In this document: positions 1 through 6,587 of the stretch, in pieces
How positions within the stretch are numbered: position 1 is the first letter of the stretch
Layout: every line of letters begins with the position of its first letter
From: an uncultured Bacillota bacterium
GTDB taxonomy: Bacteria > Bacillota > Clostridia > Tissierellales > Tissierellaceae
Direction of reading: 5' to 3'
NCBI GenBank assembly: GCA_937951995.1
Contig: CALGAG010000106.1
Span: forward strand, 1-9,540
Length of the DNA: 9,540 nt
Translations under genes and position numbers: made by a program
Notes under the pieces: model-generated
Told to the model about the DNA's origin: nothing
The model's input: only the letters and a program-made list of their open reading frames with translations
Databases searched by the model: none

Positions 1-173
1 TTGAGCTTAGTGTCCAGTACTGCATTGTTAATACTTAGAACCAGGATCAGGACAACACCCAAAATCATAAGTACGGCTGATATGCTCGTTATGGATGCAA
101 TTCCCATGCCGCGGTTACGCCACATGCTCTGAAATCCCTGCTTGATGATATTCTTAAATATTCGGAATTTCAA
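1..173 (-). CDS. ftsX: Cell division protein FtsX, N-terminal part (cut by window edge)
   Basis: These are the first 57 codons of FtsX, the membrane subunit of the FtsEX complex, which transmits ATP hydrolysis by FtsE to wall hydrolases outside the cell at division or elongation. The start is a TTG at 173-171, giving MKFRIFKNIIKQGFQSMWRN. A ribosome site GAAGGGTGG (182-190) lies 8 nt upstream. The short basic cytoplasmic N-terminus is followed by the first membrane segment at about residues 31-48 (ISAVLMILGVVLILVLSI), which is the usual FtsX layout. The gene overlaps the end of ftsE by 20 bp, as expected for a coupled ftsEX operon. The reading frame leaves the window open at base 1, so the large extracellular loop and the other membrane segments are not visible. 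Confidence 0.9.
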   Translation of the reverse strand, partial: MKFRIFKNIIKQGFQSMWRNRGMGIASITSISAVLMILGVVLILVLSINNAVLDTKL

Positions 174-849
174 TGCTATAACCACCCTTCTCTTCGTCCC
201 TTACCAATCTCCCGTCTTCAAGGGCGATTACCCTTTTTTTCATTTTGTTTACGATATCCCTGGCATGTGTTGCCATGACTATTGTAGTTCCTCTATTGTT
301 AATGTCCACAAGAACCTTCATAATTTCTTCTGCCGTATCCGGGTCAAGATTTCCCGTTGGCTCATCGGCTATTAGTACAGGAGGGTTGTTGACTATCGAC
401 CTTGCAATTGAGACCCTCTGCTGCTCCCCACCTGATAGCTGGTCTGGAAAGCTGGATGCCTTCCTGCTCAAATCCACCATACTCAAAATAAGGGGAACCC
501 TTCTCCTGATTTCCCTTGGCTTTGCTCCTATTATTTCCATTGCAAACGCAACATTTTCATACACGGTCTTGTTGGGCAGGAGTCTGAAGTCCTGAAAGAC
601 AACTCCAACCTTTCTCCTGATATAAGGGATCCTCCTGTTGGGGACTCTTGTAATGTCCATCCCATCCAGGTACATCCTTCCCCGGCTTATACCCTCTTCC
701 TTAAGCAAAAGCTTAATAAGTGTTGATTTGCCAGCTCCACTTGAGCCTACCAAAAAAACAAATTCTCCCTTGTCTATCTCCATATTTATATCATACAAGG
801 CAGTAACGCCGTTGCGGTACTCCTTGGAAATATTAACCATTTTTATCAC
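154..849 (-). CDS. ftsE: Cell division ATP-binding protein FtsE
   Basis: This 231-residue ABC ATPase is the cytoplasmic partner of FtsX. Visible motifs are Walker A GSSGAGKST (35-43), a Q-loop glutamine (Q86 in VVFQDFRLLP), signature LSGGEQQR (138-145), Walker B VLIADEP (158-164) followed by TGNLD, and the switch histidine H195 in MATHARD. The VVFQDFRLLP stretch and the length are typical of FtsE rather than of LolD/MacB-type ATPases, and the following gene is ftsX. The start is GTG at 849-847. GAGGTG at 855-860 lies 5 nt from it, whereas the in-frame ATG at 840-838 would be 14 nt away, so GTG is preferred. The gene is divergent from the folate gene at 966. Confidence 0.96.
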   Translation of the reverse strand: MIKMVNISKEYRNGVTALYDINMEIDKGEFVFLVGSSGAGKSTLIKLLLKEEGISRGRMYLDGMDITRVPNRRIPYIRRKVGVVFQDFRLLPNKTVYENVAFAMEIIGAKPREIRRRVPLILSMVDLSRKASSFPDQLSGGEQQRVSIARSIVNNPPVLIADEPTGNLDPDTAEEIMKVLVDINNRGTTIVMATHARDIVNKMKKRVIALEDGRLVRDEEKGGYSIEIPNI

Positions 850-854
850 TTTCT

Positions 855-860
855 CACCTC
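855..860 (-). promoter_or_regulatory. Ribosome binding site of ftsE
   Basis: GAGGTG on the minus strand, 5 nt before the GTG at 849-847. It decides between that GTG and the ATG three codons downstream. Confidence 0.75.
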
Positions 861-886
861 AAAATCCTTCCCATGCAATTTTAGTT

Positions 887-914
887 TTGACATATCTCTT
901 TTTCATGGTATCAT
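887..914 (+). promoter_or_regulatory. Sigma-A promoter for the folate cyclo-ligase gene
   Basis: A perfect -35 TTGACA (887-892), a 16-bp spacer and a -10 TATCAT (909-914) preceded by an extended TGG (906-908) point toward the gene at 966. The predicted transcription start is near 921, giving an untranslated leader of about 45 nt with no obvious riboswitch or leader structure. Confidence 0.7.
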
Positions 915-918
915 AGTT

Positions 919-924
919 ATTATA
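919..924 (-). promoter_or_regulatory. Possible -10 element for ftsEX
   Basis: A perfect TATAAT reads on the minus strand in the 116-bp divergent gap, about 70 bp upstream of the ftsE GTG. At 16-18 bp spacing the available -35 hexamers (such as TTTATT) match TTGACA poorly, so this is a weak prediction. It lies almost back to back with the plus-strand promoter, so the two could interfere or be co-regulated. Confidence 0.3.
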
Positions 925-953
925 TTACAAGATAGCATATAAATAAACTGTTT

Positions 954-959
954 GAGGTG
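954..959 (+). promoter_or_regulatory. Ribosome binding site of the folate cyclo-ligase gene
   Basis: GAGGTG lies 6 nt before the TTG at 966-968. It supports that non-ATG codon as the start; no in-frame ATG is close by. Confidence 0.75.
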
Positions 960-965
960 ATTTAA

Positions 966-1559
966 TTGGACAAAAAAACTATCAGAGAACAGATTTTAGA
1001 GGAAAGATCCCAGTTAAGTGAATCAGCGCACAAATCCCATAGTAGAAAAATCATAGATTTACTTAAGGCAACCAAGTACTACAAGGAAGCCAAGGTGGTA
1101 ATGTGCTTTGTCAGCTTCAACGATGAGCTGGACACTCACCAGTTTATCAAGGAAGCCCTGGCAGAGGGAAAGAGGTTGATTATACCTATCACTGTCCAGG
1201 CTACCAAGGAGCTTATTCCTTCAGAGCTAAAGGACTTCAGTGAGCTTGAGCCAGGCTATTACAACATACTCACTCCCAAGAAGGAGTTCATTAGACCTGT
1301 TGAGCAATCCGATATCGACCTGGTCGTGGTTCCCGGAGTTGTGTTTGATCCATTTGGATACAGGGTAGGCTATGGTGGCGGTTATTATGACAGATTCCTC
1401 AGCTCAATTGCAAGGACCGTTCCCAAGATTGCAGTTGGATTTGGAATGCAGCTTGTGGACAGGGTTCCAAGAGAAAGCTTCGACATACCTGTTGACATGA
1501 TAATTACTGAAAAGGGCGTAACTCCCTGCTCAGAAGGATTGTATGAAACAAGACCCTAA
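966..1559 (+). CDS. 5-formyltetrahydrofolate cyclo-ligase (MTHFS, YgfA/YqgN type)
   Basis: This 197-residue cytoplasmic enzyme uses ATP to turn 5-formyl-THF into 5,10-methenyl-THF, returning an inhibitory folate to the one-carbon pool. The family core is clear: a basic N-terminus (KKTIREQILEERSQL), VMCFVSFNDELDT (45-57), VVVPGVVFDP (120-129) and the nucleotide/folate-binding loop GYRVGYGGGYYDRFL (131-145), then AVGFGMQLVDRVP (156-168). The length is normal for the family. The start is TTG at 966, set by its ribosome site and by the good N-terminal fit. It is the only plus-strand gene here, with its own promoter, and is transcribed away from ftsEX and toward transketolase. The link to its neighbours looks positional rather than functional. 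Confidence 0.95.
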   Translation: MDKKTIREQILEERSQLSESAHKSHSRKIIDLLKATKYYKEAKVVMCFVSFNDELDTHQFIKEALAEGKRLIIPITVQATKELIPSELKDFSELEPGYYNILTPKKEFIRPVEQSDIDLVVVPGVVFDPFGYRVGYGGGYYDRFLSSIARTVPKIAVGFGMQLVDRVPRESFDIPVDMIITEKGVTPCSEGLYETRP

Positions 1560-1562
1560 AAA

Positions 1563-1589
1563 AAGCAGCTAGAATTTTTCTAGCTGCTT
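1563..1589. terminator. Intrinsic terminator between convergent genes, probably bidirectional
   Basis: A near-perfect hairpin has arms AAGCAGCTAGAA (1563-1574) and TTCTAGCTGCTT (1578-1589) around a 3-nt loop. On the minus strand the stem runs straight into seven Ts (complement of the A-run 1558-1564), an excellent terminator 13 nt after the transketolase stop. On the plus strand the T-run (1595-1600) is offset by about 5 nt, so termination of the folate gene may be weaker. Confidence 0.85.
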
Positions 1590-1601
1590 CATTGTTTTTT
1601 G

Positions 1602-3575
1602 CTATTTTAGGAGGGCCTTTGCCTTTTCCACAACATTCTCAACTGTAAACCCAAATTTCTCAAAAAGCTGGTTTGCAGGAGCCGAACCACCAAACCTGTC
1701 CAGGGAAATAACATCCCCGTCAAGTCCTGTGTATCTGGACCATCCCAATGAGCTGCCTGCCTCAACTGCCAGTCTGGCCCGAACTGAAGATGGCAATACC
1801 TCATCCCTGTATTCTCTCGTCTGTTGTTCAAACAGTTCCCAAGAAGGCATGCTTACAACCCTGGTGCCTATCCCCTGGTCTTCAAGCTTGTCAGCTGCTT
1901 CATAAATCAGGCTGGTTTCAGAGCCGGAAGCCATAAGAATCAGCTGAAGGTCCTTTTTCTCCTTCTTAAGGACGTATCCTCCCTTGATTGCTTCCTTTCC
2001 TGTTCCTTCAAGAAGGGGGAGCCCCTGTCTTGTTAGGATCAGACCAACCGGAGTCTTCTCGCTTTTAACTGCAACATACCAACCGGCAGCTGTTTCTCTT
2101 GCATCTGCTGGCCTGAAGTCAATGAAATTAGGTTGAGCCCTGAACACTGCCAGCTGTTCCACTGGCTGGTGGGTGGGTCCATCCTCTCCAACCCCTATGC
2201 TGTCATGGGTGAGAACATAGGTCACCGGTAGCTCCATAAGTGATGCAAGCCTCATTGATGGCTTCATGTAATCGGTGAATATGAAGAAGGTTCCACCATA
2301 TGGCTTAACGCCTCCATGAAGGGCCATTCCATTAAGTGCTGCACCCATGCCATGCTCCCTAACCCCAAAGTGGATGTTGGATCCTGCGTAATTATCCTTT
2401 GAGAACACTTCCCTTGAGGTCATATTTGTCTTGTTTGATGGTGCCAGGTCTGCCGATCCGCCAAAGAGGTTGGGCATCTTTTCTGCAAGCCTGTTAAGGA
2501 CCGTTCCAGACGCAGCTCTTGTTGCAACTGCCTTGTCAAAGGACCAGAACTCATCTGACTCAAGATAGTCTTCAGGCACTTTTCCCGAAAGCCATTCCTG
2601 AAGTTCTCTGGCCTTGTCTGGATATGCTTTTCCATAATCCTCAAGTAGCTGGTTCCACTTGTCTTCCTTTTCCTGGCCTTCATCCACCAGGCCTTCCATG
2701 TGGGATTTTACCTCATCTGGTACAGTGAATGGGTCATGGTCCCACTTCAGGTTTTTTTTCAGGACCTCCATGTTGTGGTCACCAAGAGGCTCCCCGTGGG
2801 CACTTGCACTATCCTGCTTTTCTGTTCCGTAGCCTATGTTTGTAATAACCTCGATCAGGGTTGGCTTGTGAAGATTTTCCTTGGCCTTCCTGATTGCATT
2901 TTCAATTGCGTCTATATCAGTTCCATCCTGAACTAGAATGGTGTCCCATCCCAGGGCCTCGTATCTTCCCCTTACATTTTCAGTGAATGCAAGGTCGGTG
3001 CTACCCTCAATTGAAATGGAATTTGAATCGTAAAGCACTATTAGCTTGCCAAGTCCCAGGGTGCCTGCAAGGGATGAAGCTTCGTTGCTTATACCCTCCA
3101 TCAGGTCGCCATCTCCCACAAGAACATATGTGTAGTGGTCGATTATCTTCATATCCTCGGTGTTGAAGTTGGCTGCAAGATGGGCCTCGGCCATGGCCAT
3201 CCCAACTGCTGTGGAGATTCCCTGTCCTAGAGGTCCTGTTGTGGACTCAACTCCTGCTGTGTGTCCATACTCAGGGTGTCCAGGCGTCTTGCTGTCCAGC
3301 TGCCTAAAGTCCTTGATGTCTTCCATCTCCAGTCCGTACTGGAAAAGGTGTAGAAGTGAGTAAAGGAGCATTGACCCATGGCCAGCCGATAGGATAAACC
3401 TATCCCTGTTTGTCCAATCTGGATTCTTTCCATTATGGTTCATTACCTTGCTCCATAGTGTATATGCCATGGGGGCTGCTCCCAAAGGAAGTCCAGGATG
3501 ACCTGAATTTGCCTTTTCAACACCCTCCGCTGAAAGCATTCTTATGGTATCAATACTTAACTGATCAATATTCAT
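1602..3575 (-). CDS. tkt: Transketolase
   Basis: This complete 657-residue transketolase is a thiamine diphosphate enzyme that moves two-carbon units between sugar phosphates in the non-oxidative pentose phosphate pathway. Seen in sequence: SGHPGLPLGAAPMAY (24-38), the TPP/metal motif GDGDLMEGISNEASSLAG (154-171), the pyrimidine domain with GVREHGMGAALNGMALHGG (404-422) holding the catalytic glutamate E407, and HDSIGVGEDGPTHQP (457-471). The length is that of a full single-chain enzyme, not the split form of many anaerobes. Its ATG shares one base with the tagA stop (TAATG at 3573-3577) and has a strong site, AAGGAGG, inside the end of tagA, so translation is probably coupled. It is the last gene before the terminator. 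A housekeeping sugar-phosphate enzyme at the end of a wall-polymer operon is unexpected; it may supply sugar precursors, but this is inference. Confidence 0.97.
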   Translation of the reverse strand: MNIDQLSIDTIRMLSAEGVEKANSGHPGLPLGAAPMAYTLWSKVMNHNGKNPDWTNRDRFILSAGHGSMLLYSLLHLFQYGLEMEDIKDFRQLDSKTPGHPEYGHTAGVESTTGPLGQGISTAVGMAMAEAHLAANFNTEDMKIIDHYTYVLVGDGDLMEGISNEASSLAGTLGLGKLIVLYDSNSISIEGSTDLAFTENVRGRYEALGWDTILVQDGTDIDAIENAIRKAKENLHKPTLIEVITNIGYGTEKQDSASAHGEPLGDHNMEVLKKNLKWDHDPFTVPDEVKSHMEGLVDEGQEKEDKWNQLLEDYGKAYPDKARELQEWLSGKVPEDYLESDEFWSFDKAVATRAASGTVLNRLAEKMPNLFGGSADLAPSNKTNMTSREVFSKDNYAGSNIHFGVREHGMGAALNGMALHGGVKPYGGTFFIFTDYMKPSMRLASLMELPVTYVLTHDSIGVGEDGPTHQPVEQLAVFRAQPNFIDFRPADARETAAGWYVAVKSEKTPVGLILTRQGLPLLEGTGKEAIKGGYVLKKEKKDLQLILMASGSETSLIYEAADKLEDQGIGTRVVSMPSWELFEQQTREYRDEVLPSSVRARLAVEAGSSLGWSRYTGLDGDVISLDRFGGSAPANQLFEKFGFTVENVVEKAKALLK

Positions 3576-4360
3576 TACTTGTCCTCCTTACTTATTTTAT
3601 GAATCGAACTTCCATTAAGGGCCACTTCCACAAGAAATAGTGGAAGAACCGCCTGTCTCTTTATTCTTGAAGGATTAGTCACAAGACGATAAAACCATTC
3701 AAGGCCCAGCCTTATGAAAATATCCGGAGCCCTTTTGGCCTGGCCTGCCAGGATGTCTATAACTCCTCCGTTTCCAATGGCCACCTTTACTCCAAGGTCT
3801 TCCCCGTAGGTATTGATCCAGATTTCCTGTCTGGGAAAACCAAAACCAACAAAAAGGATATCTGTACGGCTGGTCTTTATTTCATCTATGATCCTCTCTT
3901 CCTCAGGAGTTGGACCATCACCGGTGTGACTTCCCTTAAAATAACCGTGATGACAGCCTGTTACCCTTATTCCCGGGTAATCCTTCTGGATCTGCTCTTT
4001 GGCCTCTTCAGCAATTCCTTCCTTGCCTCCGAGAAGGTATAGGCCGTATCCATTCTGGTCCGCAATGCGGAGGAGTTCCATGGATGTGTCAAAACCTGTC
4101 ACCCTTTCCTTTAGGGTTATCCCTCTTATTTTAGCACCATAAATGAGCCCTATTCCATCCGGTATAACATAGGTACCCTTGTTGAGCTCCCCTTTCAGGC
4201 TTTCAGACTTTTTCGCTGCCATGACTATTTCAGTGTTTGGCGTGAATACCTTTGCTAAACCGCCACCTTTAAGGGACTTCTCCAGTTCACCCATCAGGTC
4301 TTTTAATGTTGTATTTTGTATTTCTACCCCAAATATATCTACCTTATCAGTTCTATCCAT
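3575..4360 (-). CDS. tagA: TagA/WecG-type N-acetylmannosaminyltransferase
   Basis: This 261-residue member of the WecG/TagA/CpsF glycosyltransferase family (GT26) has founding members that transfer ManNAc (or ManNAcA) to undecaprenyl-diphospho-GlcNAc, the committed step of wall teichoic acid or secondary wall polymer linkage. Visible family marks are VFTPNTEIVMAA (38-49), the acidic VIPDGIGLIYGAKI (65-78) with the presumed catalytic D68, LYLLGGKEG (107-115), LFVGFGFPRQEIW (169-181), GNGGVIDILAGQAKRAP (196-212) and the basic tail LEWFYRLVTNPSRIKRQ (220-236) used for membrane association. The start ATG has AGGTGA 8 nt upstream and follows the csaB fusion gene by 4 nt. With CsaB just upstream, a role in a pyruvylated S-layer-anchoring polymer is more likely than teichoic acid. 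The exact sugar cannot be read from sequence alone. Confidence 0.92.
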   Translation of the reverse strand: MDRTDKVDIFGVEIQNTTLKDLMGELEKSLKGGGLAKVFTPNTEIVMAAKKSESLKGELNKGTYVIPDGIGLIYGAKIRGITLKERVTGFDTSMELLRIADQNGYGLYLLGGKEGIAEEAKEQIQKDYPGIRVTGCHHGYFKGSHTGDGPTPEEERIIDEIKTSRTDILFVGFGFPRQEIWINTYGEDLGVKVAIGNGGVIDILAGQAKRAPDIFIRLGLEWFYRLVTNPSRIKRQAVLPLFLVEVALNGSSIHKISKEDK

Positions 4361-4364
4361 CCAA

Positions 4365-6569
4365 TCACCTGCCTGTTATTCGGAAAGCCAGTTCAATGTT
4401 TTCCTGTGCCAGGGCCTTGAGTCTTTCCTCTTTTTCACTTATGTTTTCCCTCATCTTGTCCAGATCATCCCAGGCTGCATGGAATACCTCCTTGAAACTG
4501 GCTGCTTCCAGATTGTCTACGGACACTGAATAAGGAATCTCCAGCTCCCTAAGTAGTCCTTCAACCTTGGGATCATATATCAGGCCCATCATTGGAACCT
4601 TCCTGGTGGCTGCATAAATAAGTGAGTGTAGCCTCATTGCCACCATCATCTCCAGTTTGCCGATTATGCCCATGATTTCCTCCGCTGTGTATTTGGCCTG
4701 GAGTATATGACATTCCTCTCTGTTTACCATCTCCCTGATTCCCTGGCAAATTTCCAGGTCCTCAGGATAATGCATTGGAATCATTAGGATTTCAATATTC
4801 TTTTCATCTATGATTTCCTGTAGGGCCTTGCTTATTTCTCTGGACAGGTTTTTGTCATCCTTCCAATATCTCACTGAAACCCCCACAAGGGGCTTGTTTG
4901 GATAGATGTCCTCATTGATAAATATCTGGTTAACCCTATTGTTGTCCACCGCTTCCAGTGTGAATACCGGGTCTGCTGTGACCTTTACATTTTTATTTGT
5001 CACACCCAGCTTTTGGATGTATTCAAGGGAGCCCCTGTCCCTTAGGGTAATCTGCTGAACCTTGTTCAAGGTATTCTTTGTCAGATAACGGTTAAAGGGC
5101 CTGTTAACAGGTCCAATTCCATTGGCATAGACCATTACGGGCTTTCTTAAAAGAAATGCCAGTCTCATAAGGGCCAAATAATACAGAAGGGACCTAGTTG
5201 ATGTTACATCCTGAAGCAGGCTCCCGCCACCGCTAATTAGGATATCCGAGTCCCTCAAGGACTTGTAGACATCCCTTATCCTGAACCTGTCCGAGGATAC
5301 AACCGGACAGATGCTCTCTGTCTTGTCCGGATCCTTTGAAAGAACATTTATTCTCACCAACCGGTTGTGTTCCTTCATATCCTTTACTATTGCCTTCAGT
5401 ATGGCATCATCCCCACTGTTATCAAATCCAAAGTAACCGCTCATAACAACATTGGGCCCTCCGTGAAGAATTTTCTCATAGATGCTTATATGTGATTGGG
5501 CCATTGCAGCATAGGAGAATTTCTTCCTGACTGCCATAAAAAGCTTTCTGCCCATCTCCTCCCTCAGGTCCCTATCCCTTATGAGTTTAAGGAATCGGTC
5601 CCTTAGGATAACCTCGTTGCCAACGGGAACCAGGTAACCGTTCTCACCGTTCTCAACAAGCATATGGACACCCCCAACCTGAGTGGTGACAACGGGTTTC
5701 ATCATTTTTGCACCTTCCAGTATAACATAGGGAAAGCTTTCACTGACGGAGGTAAGTGTGTTGATGTCAATTGCATTGAAGAAGGAATAAGGATCCTGGA
5801 CAAAGCCAAGGAATTTTACATTATCAGCTATTCCATGCCTTCTTACCAGCTCCTTAAGGTACTCGGCCTCCCCACCTTCACCGGCAATCAGGAAGGTTGC
5901 ATCCTCCTCCTGGAGAACAAGCTTGGCAGCCTCTATAAAGGTCACGTGGTCTTTCACCTTGTCAAGCCTTGCTGCAATTCCAATGAAGGTCTGACCCCTA
6001 TCCTCAATGCCGTATCTTGCAAGAAATTCCTCCCTGGGTACAAAGCTCTCCTCTGAATCGCAGTCAATTCCGTTATAGGTCACGAAAATCCTGTCACGTC
6101 TGAAGCCTCTGTCCACCAGCATCTTCCGGAACAGGTCCGATACTCCAATATAGTAATCAAACCGTCTCAATGCAATTGTGTTCAAGGTGGTATATACAAG
6201 CCTCTTGTAGAAGTTGTCCTTGAAATCAAGCTTGTAGTCGCTGTGGATTGTTGTTACAAATGGGACATTTACCTTGCCCTTAAGAAAATGTGCAATAAAA
6301 TTCGCCCTTGCCCCGTGACAATGGACCAGGTCATAGCCCTTTTCCTGAATTTCATGGACCAATCTGCCTATTATGGTAAGGTCAGACCTGCTCTTTTGCT
6401 TGAATACCTTGATAGGTATCCCAGCCTTAACCACATCATCATAGAAGGTGTCCTCGATAAAGCATATGATCTGTGCATCCATTTCCTTGTTCAATCCCTT
6501 TAGCAAGGCTATTATATGGGTCTTTGCGCCACCTGTGTCACCGCCGCTTATTAAGTGAAGTACCCTCAA
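4365..6569 (-). CDS. csaB: Fusion protein: GT4 glycosyltransferase + CsaB-type polysaccharide pyruvyltransferase
   Basis: One uninterrupted 734-residue frame holds two enzymes. Residues 1-366 form a GT-B glycosyltransferase of family GT4: N-terminal RVLHLISGGDTGGAKTHI (2-19), GIAARLDKVKDHVTFIEAA (197-215) and the retaining-type EX7E pair E277/E285 in SVSESFPYVILEGAKMMKPV. Residues from about 372 form a CsaB/PS_pyruv_trans domain: MSGYFGFDNSGDDAIL (376-391), LISGGGSLLQD (444-454), YANGIGPV (481-488), TLRDRGS (508-514), TADPVF (531-536), MRLHSLIYAA (645-654) and PKVEGLLRELEIP (667-679). CsaB enzymes add pyruvate as a 4,6-ketal to ManNAc-type residues of wall polymers, making the ligand of SLH domains. 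The start is TTG with AAAGGAG 7 nt away. The gene lies between the ligase and tagA, so both activities likely act in the cytoplasm on the same lipid-linked glycan. CsaB is normally a stand-alone protein of about 360 residues. Confidence 0.93.
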   Translation of the reverse strand: MRVLHLISGGDTGGAKTHIIALLKGLNKEMDAQIICFIEDTFYDDVVKAGIPIKVFKQKSRSDLTIIGRLVHEIQEKGYDLVHCHGARANFIAHFLKGKVNVPFVTTIHSDYKLDFKDNFYKRLVYTTLNTIALRRFDYYIGVSDLFRKMLVDRGFRRDRIFVTYNGIDCDSEESFVPREEFLARYGIEDRGQTFIGIAARLDKVKDHVTFIEAAKLVLQEEDATFLIAGEGGEAEYLKELVRRHGIADNVKFLGFVQDPYSFFNAIDINTLTSVSESFPYVILEGAKMMKPVVTTQVGGVHMLVENGENGYLVPVGNEVILRDRFLKLIRDRDLREEMGRKLFMAVRKKFSYAAMAQSHISIYEKILHGGPNVVMSGYFGFDNSGDDAILKAIVKDMKEHNRLVRINVLSKDPDKTESICPVVSSDRFRIRDVYKSLRDSDILISGGGSLLQDVTSTRSLLYYLALMRLAFLLRKPVMVYANGIGPVNRPFNRYLTKNTLNKVQQITLRDRGSLEYIQKLGVTNKNVKVTADPVFTLEAVDNNRVNQIFINEDIYPNKPLVGVSVRYWKDDKNLSREISKALQEIIDEKNIEILMIPMHYPEDLEICQGIREMVNREECHILQAKYTAEEIMGIIGKLEMMVAMRLHSLIYAATRKVPMMGLIYDPKVEGLLRELEIPYSVSVDNLEAASFKEVFHAAWDDLDKMRENISEKEERLKALAQENIELAFRITGR
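5457..5462 (-). promoter_or_regulatory. Possible internal ribosome site at the GT4/CsaB junction
   Basis: GGAGGG reads on the minus strand as the Gly370-Gly371 codons, 12 nt upstream of in-frame ATG codon 376 (5444-5442), just where the CsaB domain begins (MSGYFGFDNSGDD). It could start a separate CsaB polypeptide or be a relic of an ancestral csaB gene start. The spacing is longer than ideal, so this is tentative. Confidence 0.3.
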
Positions 6570-6576
6570 TGGTATT

Positions 6577-6583
6577 CTCCTTT
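6577..6583 (-). promoter_or_regulatory. Ribosome binding site of the GT4-CsaB gene
   Basis: AAAGGAG on the minus strand sits 7 nt before the TTG at 6569-6567, within the 18-bp gap after the ligase gene. It supports TTG as the start codon, and the resulting N-terminus (MRVLHLISGG) is the typical beginning of a GT4 fold. Confidence 0.75.
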
Positions 6584-6587
6584 CATC

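Noticed and set aside
245..595. Plus-strand open frames opposite ftsE (245-595 and 638-916).
   Set aside because: ftsE has every ABC ATPase motif across this region, and the plus-strand peptides show no family pattern.
838..840. ATG at 840 as the ftsE start.
   Set aside because: It is plausible from the protein, but GAGGTG is 14 nt away, against 5 nt for the GTG at 849.
5664..6056. A 130-codon open frame on the plus strand inside the GT4-CsaB gene.
   Set aside because: It lies wholly opposite well-conserved GT4 coding sequence, has no recognisable domain and no supporting operon context. It is an antisense shadow.
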